The notes under the pieces were generated by a model. The model did no database searches. It saw only the letters and a program-made list of their open reading frames with translations, and had not been told where the DNA came from. From assembly GCF_902832845.1 (NCBI RefSeq), contig NZ_CADFDB010000003.1, forward strand, positions 449,265 through 513,264: DNA of 64,000 nt, in the 5' to 3' direction. A program made the translations under genes and the position numbers. Of this stretch, positions 51,266 to 60,107 are shown piece after piece. Origin of the DNA: Burkholderia metallica (GTDB lineage Bacteria; Pseudomonadota; Gammaproteobacteria; Burkholderiales; Burkholderiaceae). Position 1 is the first letter of the stretch; the number at the start of each line of letters is the position of its first letter.

Positions 51266-52081
51266 TCAGGCCCAGCCGCCGTCGACGATCACGTCCTGCG
51301 CGGTGATCATCCGGCTGTCGTCGGCCGCGAGGAACAGCGCCATCCGCGCGAGATCGGCGGGCAGCAGCTCGGCGTCGAGGCACTGGCCGGCCTTGATCGC
51401 CGCGCGGCCCGCGTCGTCGAGCCACAGCCGGCGCTGCTTGTCGGTCATCACCCAGCCGGGAACCAGCGAATTCACGCGGATGCCGAACGGGCCGAGGTCG
51501 CGCGCGAGGCCGCGCGTCAACCCCTGCACGGCCGCCTTCGCCATCACGTAGACCGGATAGCCGCCGTTCTTCAGCATCCAGCTGATCGAGCCGAGGTTGA
51601 CGATCGCGCCGCCGCCCTGCCGCTTCATGTCGTCGATCACCGCCTGCGCGGCGAAGAACTGGTGGCGCAGGTTCACCGCGATGCCCGCGTCGAACGATGC
51701 GGGCGTCACGTCGCCGATTGCGTGGCGCGCATCGTTCGCCGCGTTGTTCACGAGCACCGCGATCGCGCCGATCCGCGCGCGGATCGCGTCGATCGCATGA
51801 CGCAGCGCGTCGATGTCGGTCAGGTCGCACTGGATGAACAGCGGCGCGTGACGAACGTCCGGTGTGGCTGCGAGGCTTTCGGCGAGCGCGGTGCCGGCCG
51901 CCGCGTCGAGATCGACGAACGCGACGCGCGCGCCCTGCTGCGCGAAGTGCTCGACGAACGCCGCGCCGATGCCGGTCGCGCCGCCCGTGATCAGCACCGC
52001 GCGGTCCTCGAGGCTCGGATAGCGTGCGTAGCGCGCAGTGCTCGCGGCATGCGGCGCGTGCGCGGAAGTGTCGATGGTCAT
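51266..52081 (-). CDS. SDR-family sugar dehydrogenase in the galactose/arabinose cluster
   Basis: Classical short-chain dehydrogenase of 271 residues. The cofactor motif GGATGIG is near residue 33, NNAAND near 109, and the catalytic Tyr/Lys are in YPVYVMAKAAVQG, ending with the usual SRMITAQDVIVDGG region. The neighbours suggest it oxidises D-galactose and/or L-arabinose to the lactone. It lies 29 bp downstream of araH and upstream of the epimerase. Substrate cannot be proven from sequence. Confidence 0.85.
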   Translation of the reverse strand: MTIDTSAHAPHAASTARYARYPSLEDRAVLITGGATGIGAAFVEHFAQQGARVAFVDLDAAAGTALAESLAATPDVRHAPLFIQCDLTDIDALRHAIDAIRARIGAIAVLVNNAANDARHAIGDVTPASFDAGIAVNLRHQFFAAQAVIDDMKRQGGGAIVNLGSISWMLKNGGYPVYVMAKAAVQGLTRGLARDLGPFGIRVNSLVPGWVMTDKQRRLWLDDAGRAAIKAGQCLDAELLPADLARMALFLAADDSRMITAQDVIVDGGWA

Positions 52082-52110
52082 GCGGTTCGTCTCCGTAAGA
52101 GCGGATCGGG

Positions 52111-53127
52111 TCAGTCGCGGACGCCGCGATTCTTCAGCTGGTCGAGCAGCACGGCCGCGAGCAGGATCGCGCCGCGCACGAGGTACTGGTAGAACGCGTC
52201 GATGTTCAGCAGGTTCATCACGTTCTCGACGGTGCCCATGATCAGCACGCCGATCACCACACCGGAGATCGTCGCGCGGCCGCCCATCAGCGACACGCCG
52301 CCGAGCACGCACGCGGAGATCACGTTCAGCTCGAAGCCCTGCGCGGCGTTCGGCTGGCCCGACGTGATGCGCGATGCGAGGATCACGCCGGCCAGCGCGG
52401 TTACCGCGCCCTGGATCAGGAAGATGTACACGCGCGTGCGTTCGACGTTGATCCCCGCGAGCCGCGACGCCTCCGGGTTGCCGCCGATCGCGAGCGTGTT
52501 GCGGCCGTATACCGTCTGGTTCAGCAGCACGCCGAACCCGATGAAGCACAGCAGCGTGACCCAGATCGGCAGCGACACGCCGAACATCGACAGCCCGCCG
52601 AGCGCGATGAACGTATCCGACGACACGCCGACCGCCTGCCCCTTCGACACGATGAAGCCGAGCCCGCGCACGATCTCCATCGTCGCGAGCGTCGTGATCA
52701 GCGCGTTGATGCGCAGGTACGCGATCACCGCGCCGTTCACGAAGCCGATCGCGGCGCCCGCCGCGACCGCCGCGACGATCGCGACGAACGTGTTGTCGGT
52801 CGCGTTCAGCACCATCGCGCACAGCACGCCGGAGAATGCGACGGTCGAGCCGATCGACAGGTCGAAGTCGCGCGACGCGAGACAGAACATCATCGTGCAC
52901 GCGACCATGCCGATCTGAGAGATCGACAGCGCGAGCCCGAGCATGTTGTCGATCGAGAAGAAGTGATCGACCGTCAGCGACATCGTGATGAACATCACCG
53001 CGAAGATCGCGATCAGGCTGTATTCGGTCAGATGCTGCCACCACTTCTGGCGCTCGCTCTGCTGCGGCACCAGCGCGTCGGCCGTCTGCTTCACGGCTGC
53101 GCGGCCCAGGTTTTCGTTGACTTGCAT
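52111..53127 (-). CDS. araH: L-arabinose-type ABC transporter permease AraH
   Basis: Inner-membrane permease of a sugar ABC importer, 338 residues (same as E. coli AraH) and similar along its length, including IGMVACTMMFCLASRDFDLS, ALITTLATMEIVRGL and YGRNTLAIGGNPEASRLAGI. It has about eight to ten helices. It follows araG after 69 bp. The AraH-like sequence suggests L-arabinose, though related carriers take galactose. Confidence 0.92.
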   Translation of the reverse strand: MQVNENLGRAAVKQTADALVPQQSERQKWWQHLTEYSLIAIFAVMFITMSLTVDHFFSIDNMLGLALSISQIGMVACTMMFCLASRDFDLSIGSTVAFSGVLCAMVLNATDNTFVAIVAAVAAGAAIGFVNGAVIAYLRINALITTLATMEIVRGLGFIVSKGQAVGVSSDTFIALGGLSMFGVSLPIWVTLLCFIGFGVLLNQTVYGRNTLAIGGNPEASRLAGINVERTRVYIFLIQGAVTALAGVILASRITSGQPNAAQGFELNVISACVLGGVSLMGGRATISGVVIGVLIMGTVENVMNLLNIDAFYQYLVRGAILLAAVLLDQLKNRGVRD

Positions 53128-53196
53128 GATGTGTCTCCTGCTCCTGCATCGCGCGGCGCTCGCCGCGCGTGTTCGATTCGAATGTCGTATTAAGCG

Positions 53197-54708
53197 TCAG
53201 GCCGCCTCGACCGCGCTCGTCTGCGGCAGCGCGAGGCTCAGCACCGCGTGTTCGTTCGCCTGCTCGCGCGGCAGCTCGCCGGCGATCCGGCCTTCGCGCA
53301 TCACGACGATGCGGTCGGACACGCCGAGCACTTCCGGCAGCTCCGACGACACCATCACGATCGCGCAGCCGCGCTCCGCGAGCCGGTAGATCACGTCGTA
53401 GATCTCGTGCTTCGCGCCGACGTCGATCCCGCGCGTCGGTTCGTCGAGGATCACGACCTTCAGGTCGGGCTCCGCGAGCCAGCGCGACAGGATCGCCTTC
53501 TGCTGGTTGCCGCCCGACAGGAAACGGATCTTCTGGCGCCGGTTCGGCGTCTTGATCTTCAGCCGCTGGATGAAACGGTCGGCCGTTTCGCTTTCGACCC
53601 TGCGGTTGATGAAGAGCCCCGCGCGCAGCGAATGGCGGCGGCAGCTGATGTTGATGTTCTCCGCGACCGACGCGATCGCGATGATCCCTTCTTCCTTGCG
53701 GTCCTCGGGGCACAGCACGATGCCGTGGCGAATCGCGTCGCCGGTGCGCTTCACGTCGATGCGCTTGCCGTCGAGCGTCAGCACGCCCGCGCGTCGATGA
53801 TCCGCGCCGTACACGAGCCGCATCAGTTCGCTGCGGCCCGCGCCGACGAGCCCGAAGAACCCGACGATCTCGCCCGCGCGCACCGAGAAGCTCGCGGGTT
53901 CGCGCAGTGCCGGGCCGTCGATGCCTTCGGCGGCGAAGCGCACGTCGCCGAGCGCGCGCGGCGCGTAATGGTAGATGTCCGAAATCTCGCGCCCGACCAT
54001 CTCGGCGACGAGCCGCTCGCGCGGCACGTCGGCCAGCGCTTCGTGCGACGCGATCTTGCGCCCGTCGCGAAAGATCGTGCACGCATCGCAGAGCCGGTAG
54101 ATCTCGTCCATCCGGTGCGAGATGTAGATCAGCGCACGGCCCTGCGCGCGCAGGTCGTCGACGAGCTTGAACAGCACCTCGGTCTCGCGGTGCGACAGCG
54201 AGCTGGTCGGCTCGTCGAGCGCGATCACGCGTGCATTGCGCATCAGCGCCTTGCAGATCTCGACCATCTGCCGCTGCGCGATCGACAGCCGTCCGAGCCG
54301 CGCGTCAGGATCGAGGTCGACGCCCATCGCGGCGAGCCGCTCGCGCACGAAGCGTTTCGCCTCGCGCTTTTTCACCCAGCCGAACGCATTCGGCAGGCGG
54401 CCGAGCAGCAGGTTTTCCGCGACCGTCAGGTCGGGCACGTACTGCAGCTCCTGGTGAATCACCGCGATGCCGGCCGCGATCGACGCGGCCGCATTCGCGA
54501 ACTGCACGGGCTGGCCGTCGACCAGCACGCCGCCCGCATCGGGCTGGTATTCGCCGCCGAGAATCTTCAGCAGCGTCGACTTGCCCGCGCCGTTCTCGCC
54601 CATCAGGCCATGCACCTCGCCCGCATGCACGTCGAACGAGATGCCGTCGAGCGCGCGCACGCCGGGAAATACCTTGCCGATATTGTCAAAACGCAGTGCC
54701 GCTGACAC
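53197..54708 (-). CDS. araG: L-arabinose-type ABC transporter ATP-binding protein AraG
   Basis: A 503-residue double ATPase, exactly the E. coli AraG length. The first Walker [10 protein letters not shown] is near residue 38, and the second half has the usual degenerate [10 protein letters not shown]. The signatures [11 protein letters not shown] and [14 protein letters not shown] are present. The GTG start at 54708 has GGGGAG upstream. It lies between araF (67 bp) and araH, forming a complete importer with them. Confidence 0.95.
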   Translation of the reverse strand: MSAALRFDNIGKVFPGVRALDGISFDVHAGEVHGLMGENGAGKSTLLKILGGEYQPDAGGVLVDGQPVQFANAAASIAAGIAVIHQELQYVPDLTVAENLLLGRLPNAFGWVKKREAKRFVRERLAAMGVDLDPDARLGRLSIAQRQMVEICKALMRNARVIALDEPTSSLSHRETEVLFKLVDDLRAQGRALIYISHRMDEIYRLCDACTIFRDGRKIASHEALADVPRERLVAEMVGREISDIYHYAPRALGDVRFAAEGIDGPALREPASFSVRAGEIVGFFGLVGAGRSELMRLVYGADHRRAGVLTLDGKRIDVKRTGDAIRHGIVLCPEDRKEEGIIAIASVAENINISCRRHSLRAGLFINRRVESETADRFIQRLKIKTPNRRQKIRFLSGGNQQKAILSRWLAEPDLKVVILDEPTRGIDVGAKHEIYDVIYRLAERGCAIVMVSSELPEVLGVSDRIVVMREGRIAGELPREQANEHAVLSLALPQTSAVEAA

Positions 54709-54775
54709 GTCGTCTCCCCACTTCCTGATCGATCGACCGCCGGCCGCCGCATCGCCGCGGCAGCCGGCGGGCCGC

Positions 54776-55771
54776 TTACTTCGATGCGAGCCCCATCTCG
54801 TCGCGCACCTTCGACACGTTCTCGCGCGTCGCGAGCATGCCGGTCGTCAGCGTCAGCGGCGGCGGTGCCTTGCCCTGCGTGATCCACGTGTACATCAGGT
54901 CCGAGGTTTCCTCGCCGTGGCGCTTCGGGCTGATGATCACGGTGCCGTAGAAGCCCGTCGGCTGCGGCTTCTTGAACTCGTTCAACGCCGAGTCGGAGCC
55001 GCCGATGCCGATCCCGATCATGTTGTCCGCCTTGAAGCCGCGCCCTTCGGCCGCGCGCACCGCGCCGAGCACGGCCTCGTCGTTCAGGCCGTACGCGACC
55101 CAGTGCTTGAACTGCGGGTTCTTCGTGAGCGCGATGTTCGCCGCATTGAACGCGTTTTCGGTGTCGGTCTTCGCCTGCGGCGCCGCGATCACGTTCGCCT
55201 TCGGGAAGCCGGCGGCCACCAGCGCGTCGGTCGCGCCGCTCGTGCGGTCATGCGCGGTCGGCAACTGCTCGAACGTGATGTCGATCGCGCCGACGTCCTT
55301 CATGTCCCAGCCGCGCTTCTTGATCTCGGCCGCGATGCCGTCGCCGACCTGCTTGCCGATGTTGTACGCGGAGATCCCCATGTGCGGCACCGACTCGATC
55401 GGCTTGCCCGCGCCGTCGACGAGGCGGTCGTCGACCGTCATCATCTTCAGGTTGTGCGACTTCGCCTTCGCAACGATGCCCGGCCCGAGCTTCACGTCGG
55501 GCGTGCAGATGATGAAGCCCTGCGCCTTCTGCGCGGACAGGTTGTCGATCGCGCTCATCACCTTCTCGCCGGACGGCGCGCCGATCTTCACGAGCGTGAA
55601 ACCCTTCTGCTTCGCCGCGATTTCGGCGAACTTCCACTCGTCCTGGAACCACGGCTCTTCCGGTTGCTTCACCAGGAAGCCGATCTTGACCGGGTCGGCC
55701 GCGTGCGCAACCGGGCTACCCAGCACCACCGCGGCCGCAGCGGCCAGCGTGACGAACGTTCTGCGTTTCAT
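54776..55771 (-). CDS. araF: L-arabinose-type periplasmic binding protein AraF
   Basis: Periplasmic sugar-binding protein of 331 residues. A signal peptide (to about residue 24, SPVAHAA) is followed by [20 protein letters not shown], which is strikingly like AraF. Later stretches [20 protein letters not shown] and [16 protein letters not shown] also match. It is the first transporter gene and sits 102 bp after the SDR gene. AraF of E. coli also binds D-galactose, so both sugars are possible. Confidence 0.95.
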   Translation of the reverse strand: MKRRTFVTLAAAAAVVLGSPVAHAADPVKIGFLVKQPEEPWFQDEWKFAEIAAKQKGFTLVKIGAPSGEKVMSAIDNLSAQKAQGFIICTPDVKLGPGIVAKAKSHNLKMMTVDDRLVDGAGKPIESVPHMGISAYNIGKQVGDGIAAEIKKRGWDMKDVGAIDITFEQLPTAHDRTSGATDALVAAGFPKANVIAAPQAKTDTENAFNAANIALTKNPQFKHWVAYGLNDEAVLGAVRAAEGRGFKADNMIGIGIGGSDSALNEFKKPQPTGFYGTVIISPKRHGEETSDLMYTWITQGKAPPPLTLTTGMLATRENVSKVRDEMGLASK

Positions 55772-55873
55772 CTCCAGTGTCTCCTTGTTTTCATCGAACA
55801 GGATGCAGCCGCTTGTTGGTTTCGACGCAGCGTGCGCGCGGCCGTCGCACGTGCGGTCTTTCGAATCGTTGCG

Positions 55874-56656
55874 TCAGTCGTGATACAGCGCCGCCCGCCC
55901 GCCATCGACGGTGATGCATGCGGCATTGATGAACGGCGCCTCGTCGGACGCGAGGAACACGGCCGTCATCGCGACCTCCTCGGGCCGGCCGATCCGCTTC
56001 ATCGGCTGCAGCGCGAGCGTGTCGGCGCGCGCGGCGGCCGGATCGGGCTGCGCGTCCCACCAGTCGCGCGTGAGCTGCGTCTCGATGTAGCCCGGCGCGA
56101 TCGCGTTCACGCGCACGTTGCGCGCCGCGTATTCGATGCCGAGCGCACGCGTGAGGCCCAGCACGCCGTGCTTCGCGACCGGGTACGGAAAGCAGCCCGG
56201 GATGATCCTGAATGCGTGCGTCGACGCGATGTTCACGATGCTGCCGCGACCGCGCTCGACCATGCCCTCCAGCGCCGCGCGGCAGCCGTGCCACACGCCG
56301 TCGAGATCGACCGCGAAGCAGCGGCGCCAGTCGTCGTCGGTCATCGTCAGCGGATCGGCGAACACGTTGATGCCCGCGTTGTTCACGAGCACGTCGAGCG
56401 GCCCGAATGCCGCCTCGGTCCGCGCCAGCGCATCGCGCACCGCGTCCTGCCGCGCGACGTCCGCCTGCAGCGGCAGCACGCGCGCGCCGGCGAGGTCGTG
56501 CGCAATCGCGGCGGCCGTGCGCTGCGCCTGCGGGAAGTCGAGATCGACGAGCGCGACGGCCGCGCCCTCGCGAACGAACGCGCGCGCGATCGCGGCGCCG
56601 ATGCCGCGGCCCGCGCCCGTCACCATCGCGACCTTGTCCGCAAGACGGCCCATCAT
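55874..56656 (-). CDS. SDR-family dehydrogenase in the sugar cluster
   Basis: Short-chain dehydrogenase of 260 residues. Motifs are TGAGRGIG near residue 14, NNAGINV near 92, and a catalytic Ser-Tyr-Lys region NIASTHAFRIIPGCFPYPVAKHG, ending CITVDGGRAALYHD. Its ATG overlaps the dgoA stop as ATGA, so the two are coupled. A role as galactose, arabinose or related aldose dehydrogenase is likely from the cluster, but not proven. Confidence 0.86.
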   Translation of the reverse strand: MMGRLADKVAMVTGAGRGIGAAIARAFVREGAAVALVDLDFPQAQRTAAAIAHDLAGARVLPLQADVARQDAVRDALARTEAAFGPLDVLVNNAGINVFADPLTMTDDDWRRCFAVDLDGVWHGCRAALEGMVERGRGSIVNIASTHAFRIIPGCFPYPVAKHGVLGLTRALGIEYAARNVRVNAIAPGYIETQLTRDWWDAQPDPAAARADTLALQPMKRIGRPEEVAMTAVFLASDEAPFINAACITVDGGRAALYHD

Positions 56657-57330
56657 GCGGCTCCGCCGCGCGCCGCCCGCAGGCCGGCCTGGTACGCGCG
56701 CGCATTCGCCGCGGTCGCGTCGGCCGACTGGCCGGGGCGATACAGCGCCGAGCCGAGCCCGAAGCCGTTCGCGCCGGCGTCGAGGAACGGCTGCATGTTC
56801 TCGGGCGTGATCCCGCCGACCGGAATCAGCGGCACCGCGCGGTCGATCACCGCGCGCCATGCCTTCACGACCTGCACGCCGAGCTGCTCGGCCGGGAACA
56901 GCTTCAGCACGTCGGCGCCGTTCGCGAGCGCGGCGAACGCTTCGGTCGGCGTCGCGACGCCCGGTGCGCTCGCGAGGCCGCGCTCGCGTGCGCGGCGGAT
57001 CACGGCCGCGTCGCTGTGCGGCATCACGATCAGCGCGCCGCCCGCATCCTGCACGCGATCGACATGTTCGGCGCGCAGCACGGTGCCCGCGCCGACGATC
57101 ATGTCGTCGGGCAGCGCGCGCCGCAGCGCGGCGATGCTGTCGAACGGATCGGGCGAGTTGAGCGGCACCTCGACGATCCGGAAGCCGGCTTCGTACAGCG
57201 CATGGCCGTGGTCGGCCGCTTCGGCAGGCTGGACCCCGCGCATGATCGCGATCAGCGGGCACGCGTCGAACGCGCGCATCAGTGCGGCGTGAGGCGTGTA
57301 CGGTGCGGGCAAGGTCAGGTCGGACGGCAT
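56653..57330 (-). CDS. dgoA: 2-dehydro-3-deoxy-6-phosphogalactonate (KDPGal) aldolase
   Basis: Splits KDPGal into pyruvate and glyceraldehyde 3-phosphate, 225 residues. It is a class I KDPG-aldolase family member with the Schiff-base lysine in DVLKLFPAEQLG and the catalytic glutamate in IVEVPLNSPDP; those motifs are typical of DgoA rather than Eda. The ATG at 57330 has GAGGA upstream. It follows dgoK by 22 bp and overlaps the next SDR gene. Confidence 0.92.
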   Translation of the reverse strand: MPSDLTLPAPYTPHAALMRAFDACPLIAIMRGVQPAEAADHGHALYEAGFRIVEVPLNSPDPFDSIAALRRALPDDMIVGAGTVLRAEHVDRVQDAGGALIVMPHSDAAVIRRARERGLASAPGVATPTEAFAALANGADVLKLFPAEQLGVQVVKAWRAVIDRAVPLIPVGGITPENMQPFLDAGANGFGLGSALYRPGQSADATAANARAYQAGLRAARGGAA

Positions 57331-57352
57331 CGAAGGTTCCTCTGCAAGCAGT

Positions 57353-58378
57353 TCATGGGTTGGCGCAGACGGGCTCGCCGTCCGCGCGCACGAGCCCGGC
57401 GCGCGACGCGATCCGCCACAGGCCGTGCTCGGTCGCATGCGCGACGACGCGCGCGTGCGGGTGGCCGAATTCCCGGAGCGCATCGGTGTAGCGCGCGCAC
57501 AGGCCGTCGTCGCCGATCAGCAGCAGCGGCTGGTCCGCGAGCGCGATGCCGCGCTCCGCGAGCATCGCATCGAGCGCGTTGAGCTCGTGCCCGATCAGCA
57601 GGCCGGACAGGTAGTCGCCCTGCGCATCGGGTGCGAGCCGGTCGGTCAGGCCGAGCGTGCGCGTGCTGAAGATCGTCGCGAGCAGCCCTGTGTGCCGCGC
57701 GCCGCGCGCGACCGCGACGCCGCGCACGAACGCCGCGCGATCGGGCGACGCGCCGGCGCGCATCGTGCGGCCGAGGATCGTGTGGTCGCGCAGCACCGCG
57801 AACAGCTCGCCCGTCATGAAGGTCTGGAAGCGCTCGATCAGCCCGTCCCTCACCCACGCCCATTTCGCATGGGTACCCGGCAAGCCGATCAGGACCCCTG
57901 AACGATCGGCGCCAAGCAGGGGATCATGCGCGAGTGCGCCGACTATCTGCGTTTCTTCACCGCGCATCACGTCGGGCAATTCGCCGGTGGCGATCACGCC
58001 CGGCACGATCGACAGCGTCGCGCCGCGCGACGTCGTCACGGTGATGAGACCCGCGACGAGCGCGTCGGCGCCGGCCGGCACCGCGACGTACGGCGCCTCG
58101 CGCCAGCCCTGCGCGCTGCCGACCATTCCGGCGGCGAGCACCGGCAGGCCCGGCGTGCGGTCGAGCCAGTCGCCGCACGCTTCCTCGAACACCGCGTCGA
58201 ACGCGCGCGCGCCGCTGCCCGGGACGTGCATCACGCCCGCCGCGCGGCTGCGCGTGTCGATGATCGCGCCGTGCGCGTCGTACAGGTACGCGCGCAGCGA
58301 CGTCGTGCCCCAGTCGAGCGCGATCAGCGACGGGAGGGCGGAGCTGGCATCCGGAGCGGGCCGGGTCGAAGTCGTCAT
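57353..58378 (-). CDS. dgoK: 2-dehydro-3-deoxygalactonokinase
   Basis: Phosphorylates KDGal to KDPGal, 341 residues. The ASKHA-type phosphate loop ALDWGTTSLRAYLYD is near residue 19, with LAAGMVGSAQGWREAPY and GLPGTHAKWAWVRDG downstream, matching DgoK. Its ATG overlaps the IclR stop as ATGA, so it is translationally coupled to the regulator. It precedes dgoA, giving the two lower steps of galactonate breakdown. Confidence 0.93.
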   Translation of the reverse strand: MTTSTRPAPDASSALPSLIALDWGTTSLRAYLYDAHGAIIDTRSRAAGVMHVPGSGARAFDAVFEEACGDWLDRTPGLPVLAAGMVGSAQGWREAPYVAVPAGADALVAGLITVTTSRGATLSIVPGVIATGELPDVMRGEETQIVGALAHDPLLGADRSGVLIGLPGTHAKWAWVRDGLIERFQTFMTGELFAVLRDHTILGRTMRAGASPDRAAFVRGVAVARGARHTGLLATIFSTRTLGLTDRLAPDAQGDYLSGLLIGHELNALDAMLAERGIALADQPLLLIGDDGLCARYTDALREFGHPHARVVAHATEHGLWRIASRAGLVRADGEPVCANP

Positions 58379-59274
58379 CGTTTGATCCTGCGGGTACCCT
58401 GCGGCGGGCTCCAGCCCAGTTCCGCGGAAATGGCTCGCGCTTCGCGCTGCACGAGCGGAATCAGTTCGTCCATCCGGTCGTGCGGCATGTACGGAATCGT
58501 GCTCGCGACCGACACGGCCGCGACGATCGCCCCCGACGCGTCGCGGATCGGCGCGGCCACGCAGCGGATCGACGCCTCGTTCTCCTCGAGGTCGAACGTG
58601 TAGCCGCCGGCCGCGTAATGCGCCATGCGCTGCAGGAACGCGCTCGTGTCGGGCCGGTTGTCCGGCTTGAAGCTGACGCCGGCGAGCGCACGCCGGGCGG
58701 CCTCGAATAGCGAGCGCCACGTGTCGGGATCGGTGTCGAGCATCATCGCCTTGCCGATGCCGGTCGACGCGAGCGGCATCCGATGACCGACGCGCGAGCG
58801 CATCTCGAGGCCGCGCGTGCCGGGAATCTTGTCGATGTACAGCACGTCGTCGCCGTCGCGCACGCCGAGATGGATCGTGTCGAGCGTCGCTTCCGCGAGC
58901 GCTTCGAGGTGCGGGCGCGCGACCGCGGTGAGCGGCATCTGCTCGAGCGCGATCGTGCCGAGTTCGATCAGCTTCGGGCCGAGCAGATAACCGCCCTGCA
59001 CCTGGCGCAGATAGCGCGCCTGCACGAGACTGCTGACGAGGCGATGCGTCGTGCTGCGCGTCGTGCCGAGCGCGGCGCCGATCGCGCGCATGTCGCGCGC
59101 GCCGTTCGCGATCGCCTCGAGGATCGCGAGGCCGCGCAGCAGCGTCTGCGTGCCGGCCTGCTGCGCGGCGAGGTCGAGCGGCGTGCTGGTCGCGCCGATG
59201 CTGTCGGTCAGCGACGCATCGTCCCGCGTCGCGCGCCGGGCGTCGAATGCAAGTGTGTCGGGCATCTTGGTCAT
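58375..59274 (-). CDS. IclR-family regulator of the sugar cluster
   Basis: IclR regulator of 299 residues. The winged helix is about residues 42-105 (TQTLLRGLAILEAIANGARDMR, then TTRSTTHRLVSSLV), with a C-terminal GAF-like effector domain (YIDKIPGTRGLEMRSRVG and beyond). An extra 40 residues precede the helix. It is the first gene of the cluster and overlaps dgoK, so it should control it and itself. A promoter with an overlapping palindrome lies upstream. Ligand likely galactonate, KDGal or a related sugar acid. Confidence 0.92.
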   Translation of the reverse strand: MTKMPDTLAFDARRATRDDASLTDSIGATSTPLDLAAQQAGTQTLLRGLAILEAIANGARDMRAIGAALGTTRSTTHRLVSSLVQARYLRQVQGGYLLGPKLIELGTIALEQMPLTAVARPHLEALAEATLDTIHLGVRDGDDVLYIDKIPGTRGLEMRSRVGHRMPLASTGIGKAMMLDTDPDTWRSLFEAARRALAGVSFKPDNRPDTSAFLQRMAHYAAGGYTFDLEENEASIRCVAAPIRDASGAIVAAVSVASTIPYMPHDRMDELIPLVQREARAISAELGWSPPQGTRRIKR

Positions 59275-59433
59275 GGGGCGGGCTTCTTCAACGGAATCGG
59301 TGAAGCCGTTCGCGCGCCGCCGGAACGGGGTCCGGCATCGCGACGAGGCGGCGGTCGATGCACCGAGTAAAGCGCCCGGCGAACTTCATGGAAGGTGTCT
59401 CCGTATGCGTCGGGCGCCGCGCGATGCGTGGGT

Positions 59434-59456
59434 CCGAAGCTGTCGATGTGCTTCGG
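59434..59456. promoter_or_regulatory. Candidate IclR operator
   Basis: CCGAAGC-TGTCGATGT-GCTTCGG has perfect 7-base arms and begins directly next to the -10 element, covering the likely start point. A repressor bound here would block the promoter. Confidence 0.6.
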
Positions 59457-59485
59457 ATTGTAGGAGCGCACGCACTCGTCTCCAA
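59457..59485 (-). promoter_or_regulatory. Promoter of the IclR-led sugar operon
   Basis: Read on the minus strand, TTGGAG (-35, 59485-59480) and TACAAT (-10, 59462-59457) are separated by exactly 17 bases. Confidence 0.75.
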
Positions 59486-59623
59486 TATTTGAATGCGTTG
59501 CCCAGATAATGAGAATTCGGCTCGAAGCCGCCGCGTCCGCGACGCAACGGCGTCGCCATGTGCACGGGGGCGGAACCCGCCGTGTCGCAGGTTCCGCCCC
59601 CGTTTGCTCAACGCGGCGCGCGC

Positions 59624-60025
59624 TTACTGCTGGCTGGTCGTGCTGCGTGCCTGCATGTAGCGCTGGACGTCCGCGAACGACACGCGGCCGCTGCCGCCCG
59701 AGTCGATCTGCCGGAAGTGGTTCGCGACGTAGCCGAGGCCGGCCGCGCGGGCCTGTGCCTCGGTGATCGAACCCGTGTTCTGCGCGTCGGCCGCGCTGAA
59801 CTGCCGCGCGAGCTTGCGCACCACCTGCGCATGCAGCGCGGCGCCGGTCGTCTGCGTGCCGGCGGTCGGCTTGCGGGCGGCCGGCGGCACGTACGGATCG
59901 CCGAGCTGCGCCTGGCGCGCGCGCGCCGGCGCGGCGGCGTCGCTCGCCTGCGCGAACGCGGATACGGATAGTGCGGCGCCGGCACAGGCAAGCGCCGCGG
60001 CAACGACGATGAAACGATTCTTCAT
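59624..60025 (-). CDS. Exported EF-hand protein
   Basis: A 133-residue protein with a signal peptide (MKNRFIVVAAALACAGAALSVSAFAQ). Two EF-hand-like loops are seen: DAQNTGSITEAQ near residue 80 and DSGGSGRVSFAD near 108, spaced as in a calcium-binding pair. The first loop departs from the canonical pattern. It probably binds calcium in the periplasm; the partner is unknown. It lies downstream of the S10 peptidase gene on the same strand, 82 bp away. Confidence 0.82.
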   Translation of the reverse strand: MKNRFIVVAAALACAGAALSVSAFAQASDAAAPARARQAQLGDPYVPPAARKPTAGTQTTGAALHAQVVRKLARQFSAADAQNTGSITEAQARAAGLGYVANHFRQIDSGGSGRVSFADVQRYMQARSTTSQQ

Positions 60026-60107
60026 ATCAGGCTCCAGTCTGGAATGAGGTCGTCGACGGCAGGCGCGGCGCCACCGAAAGCGCTCGTCGCCTGCGTTGCG
60101 CATCGCA

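Larger units (their letters stand above)
59275..59623. other. Region between the IclR gene and the EF-hand gene
   Basis: No gene is seen in these 349 bases. It contains the IclR promoter and inverted repeat (59434-59485) with a long 5' leader of about 175 bases to the IclR ATG. Downstream of the EF-hand gene lies a hairpin-prone stretch GGGGGCGGAACC/GGTTCCGCCCCC (59567-59602) that could be its terminator, though it has no long T-run. Confidence 0.5.
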
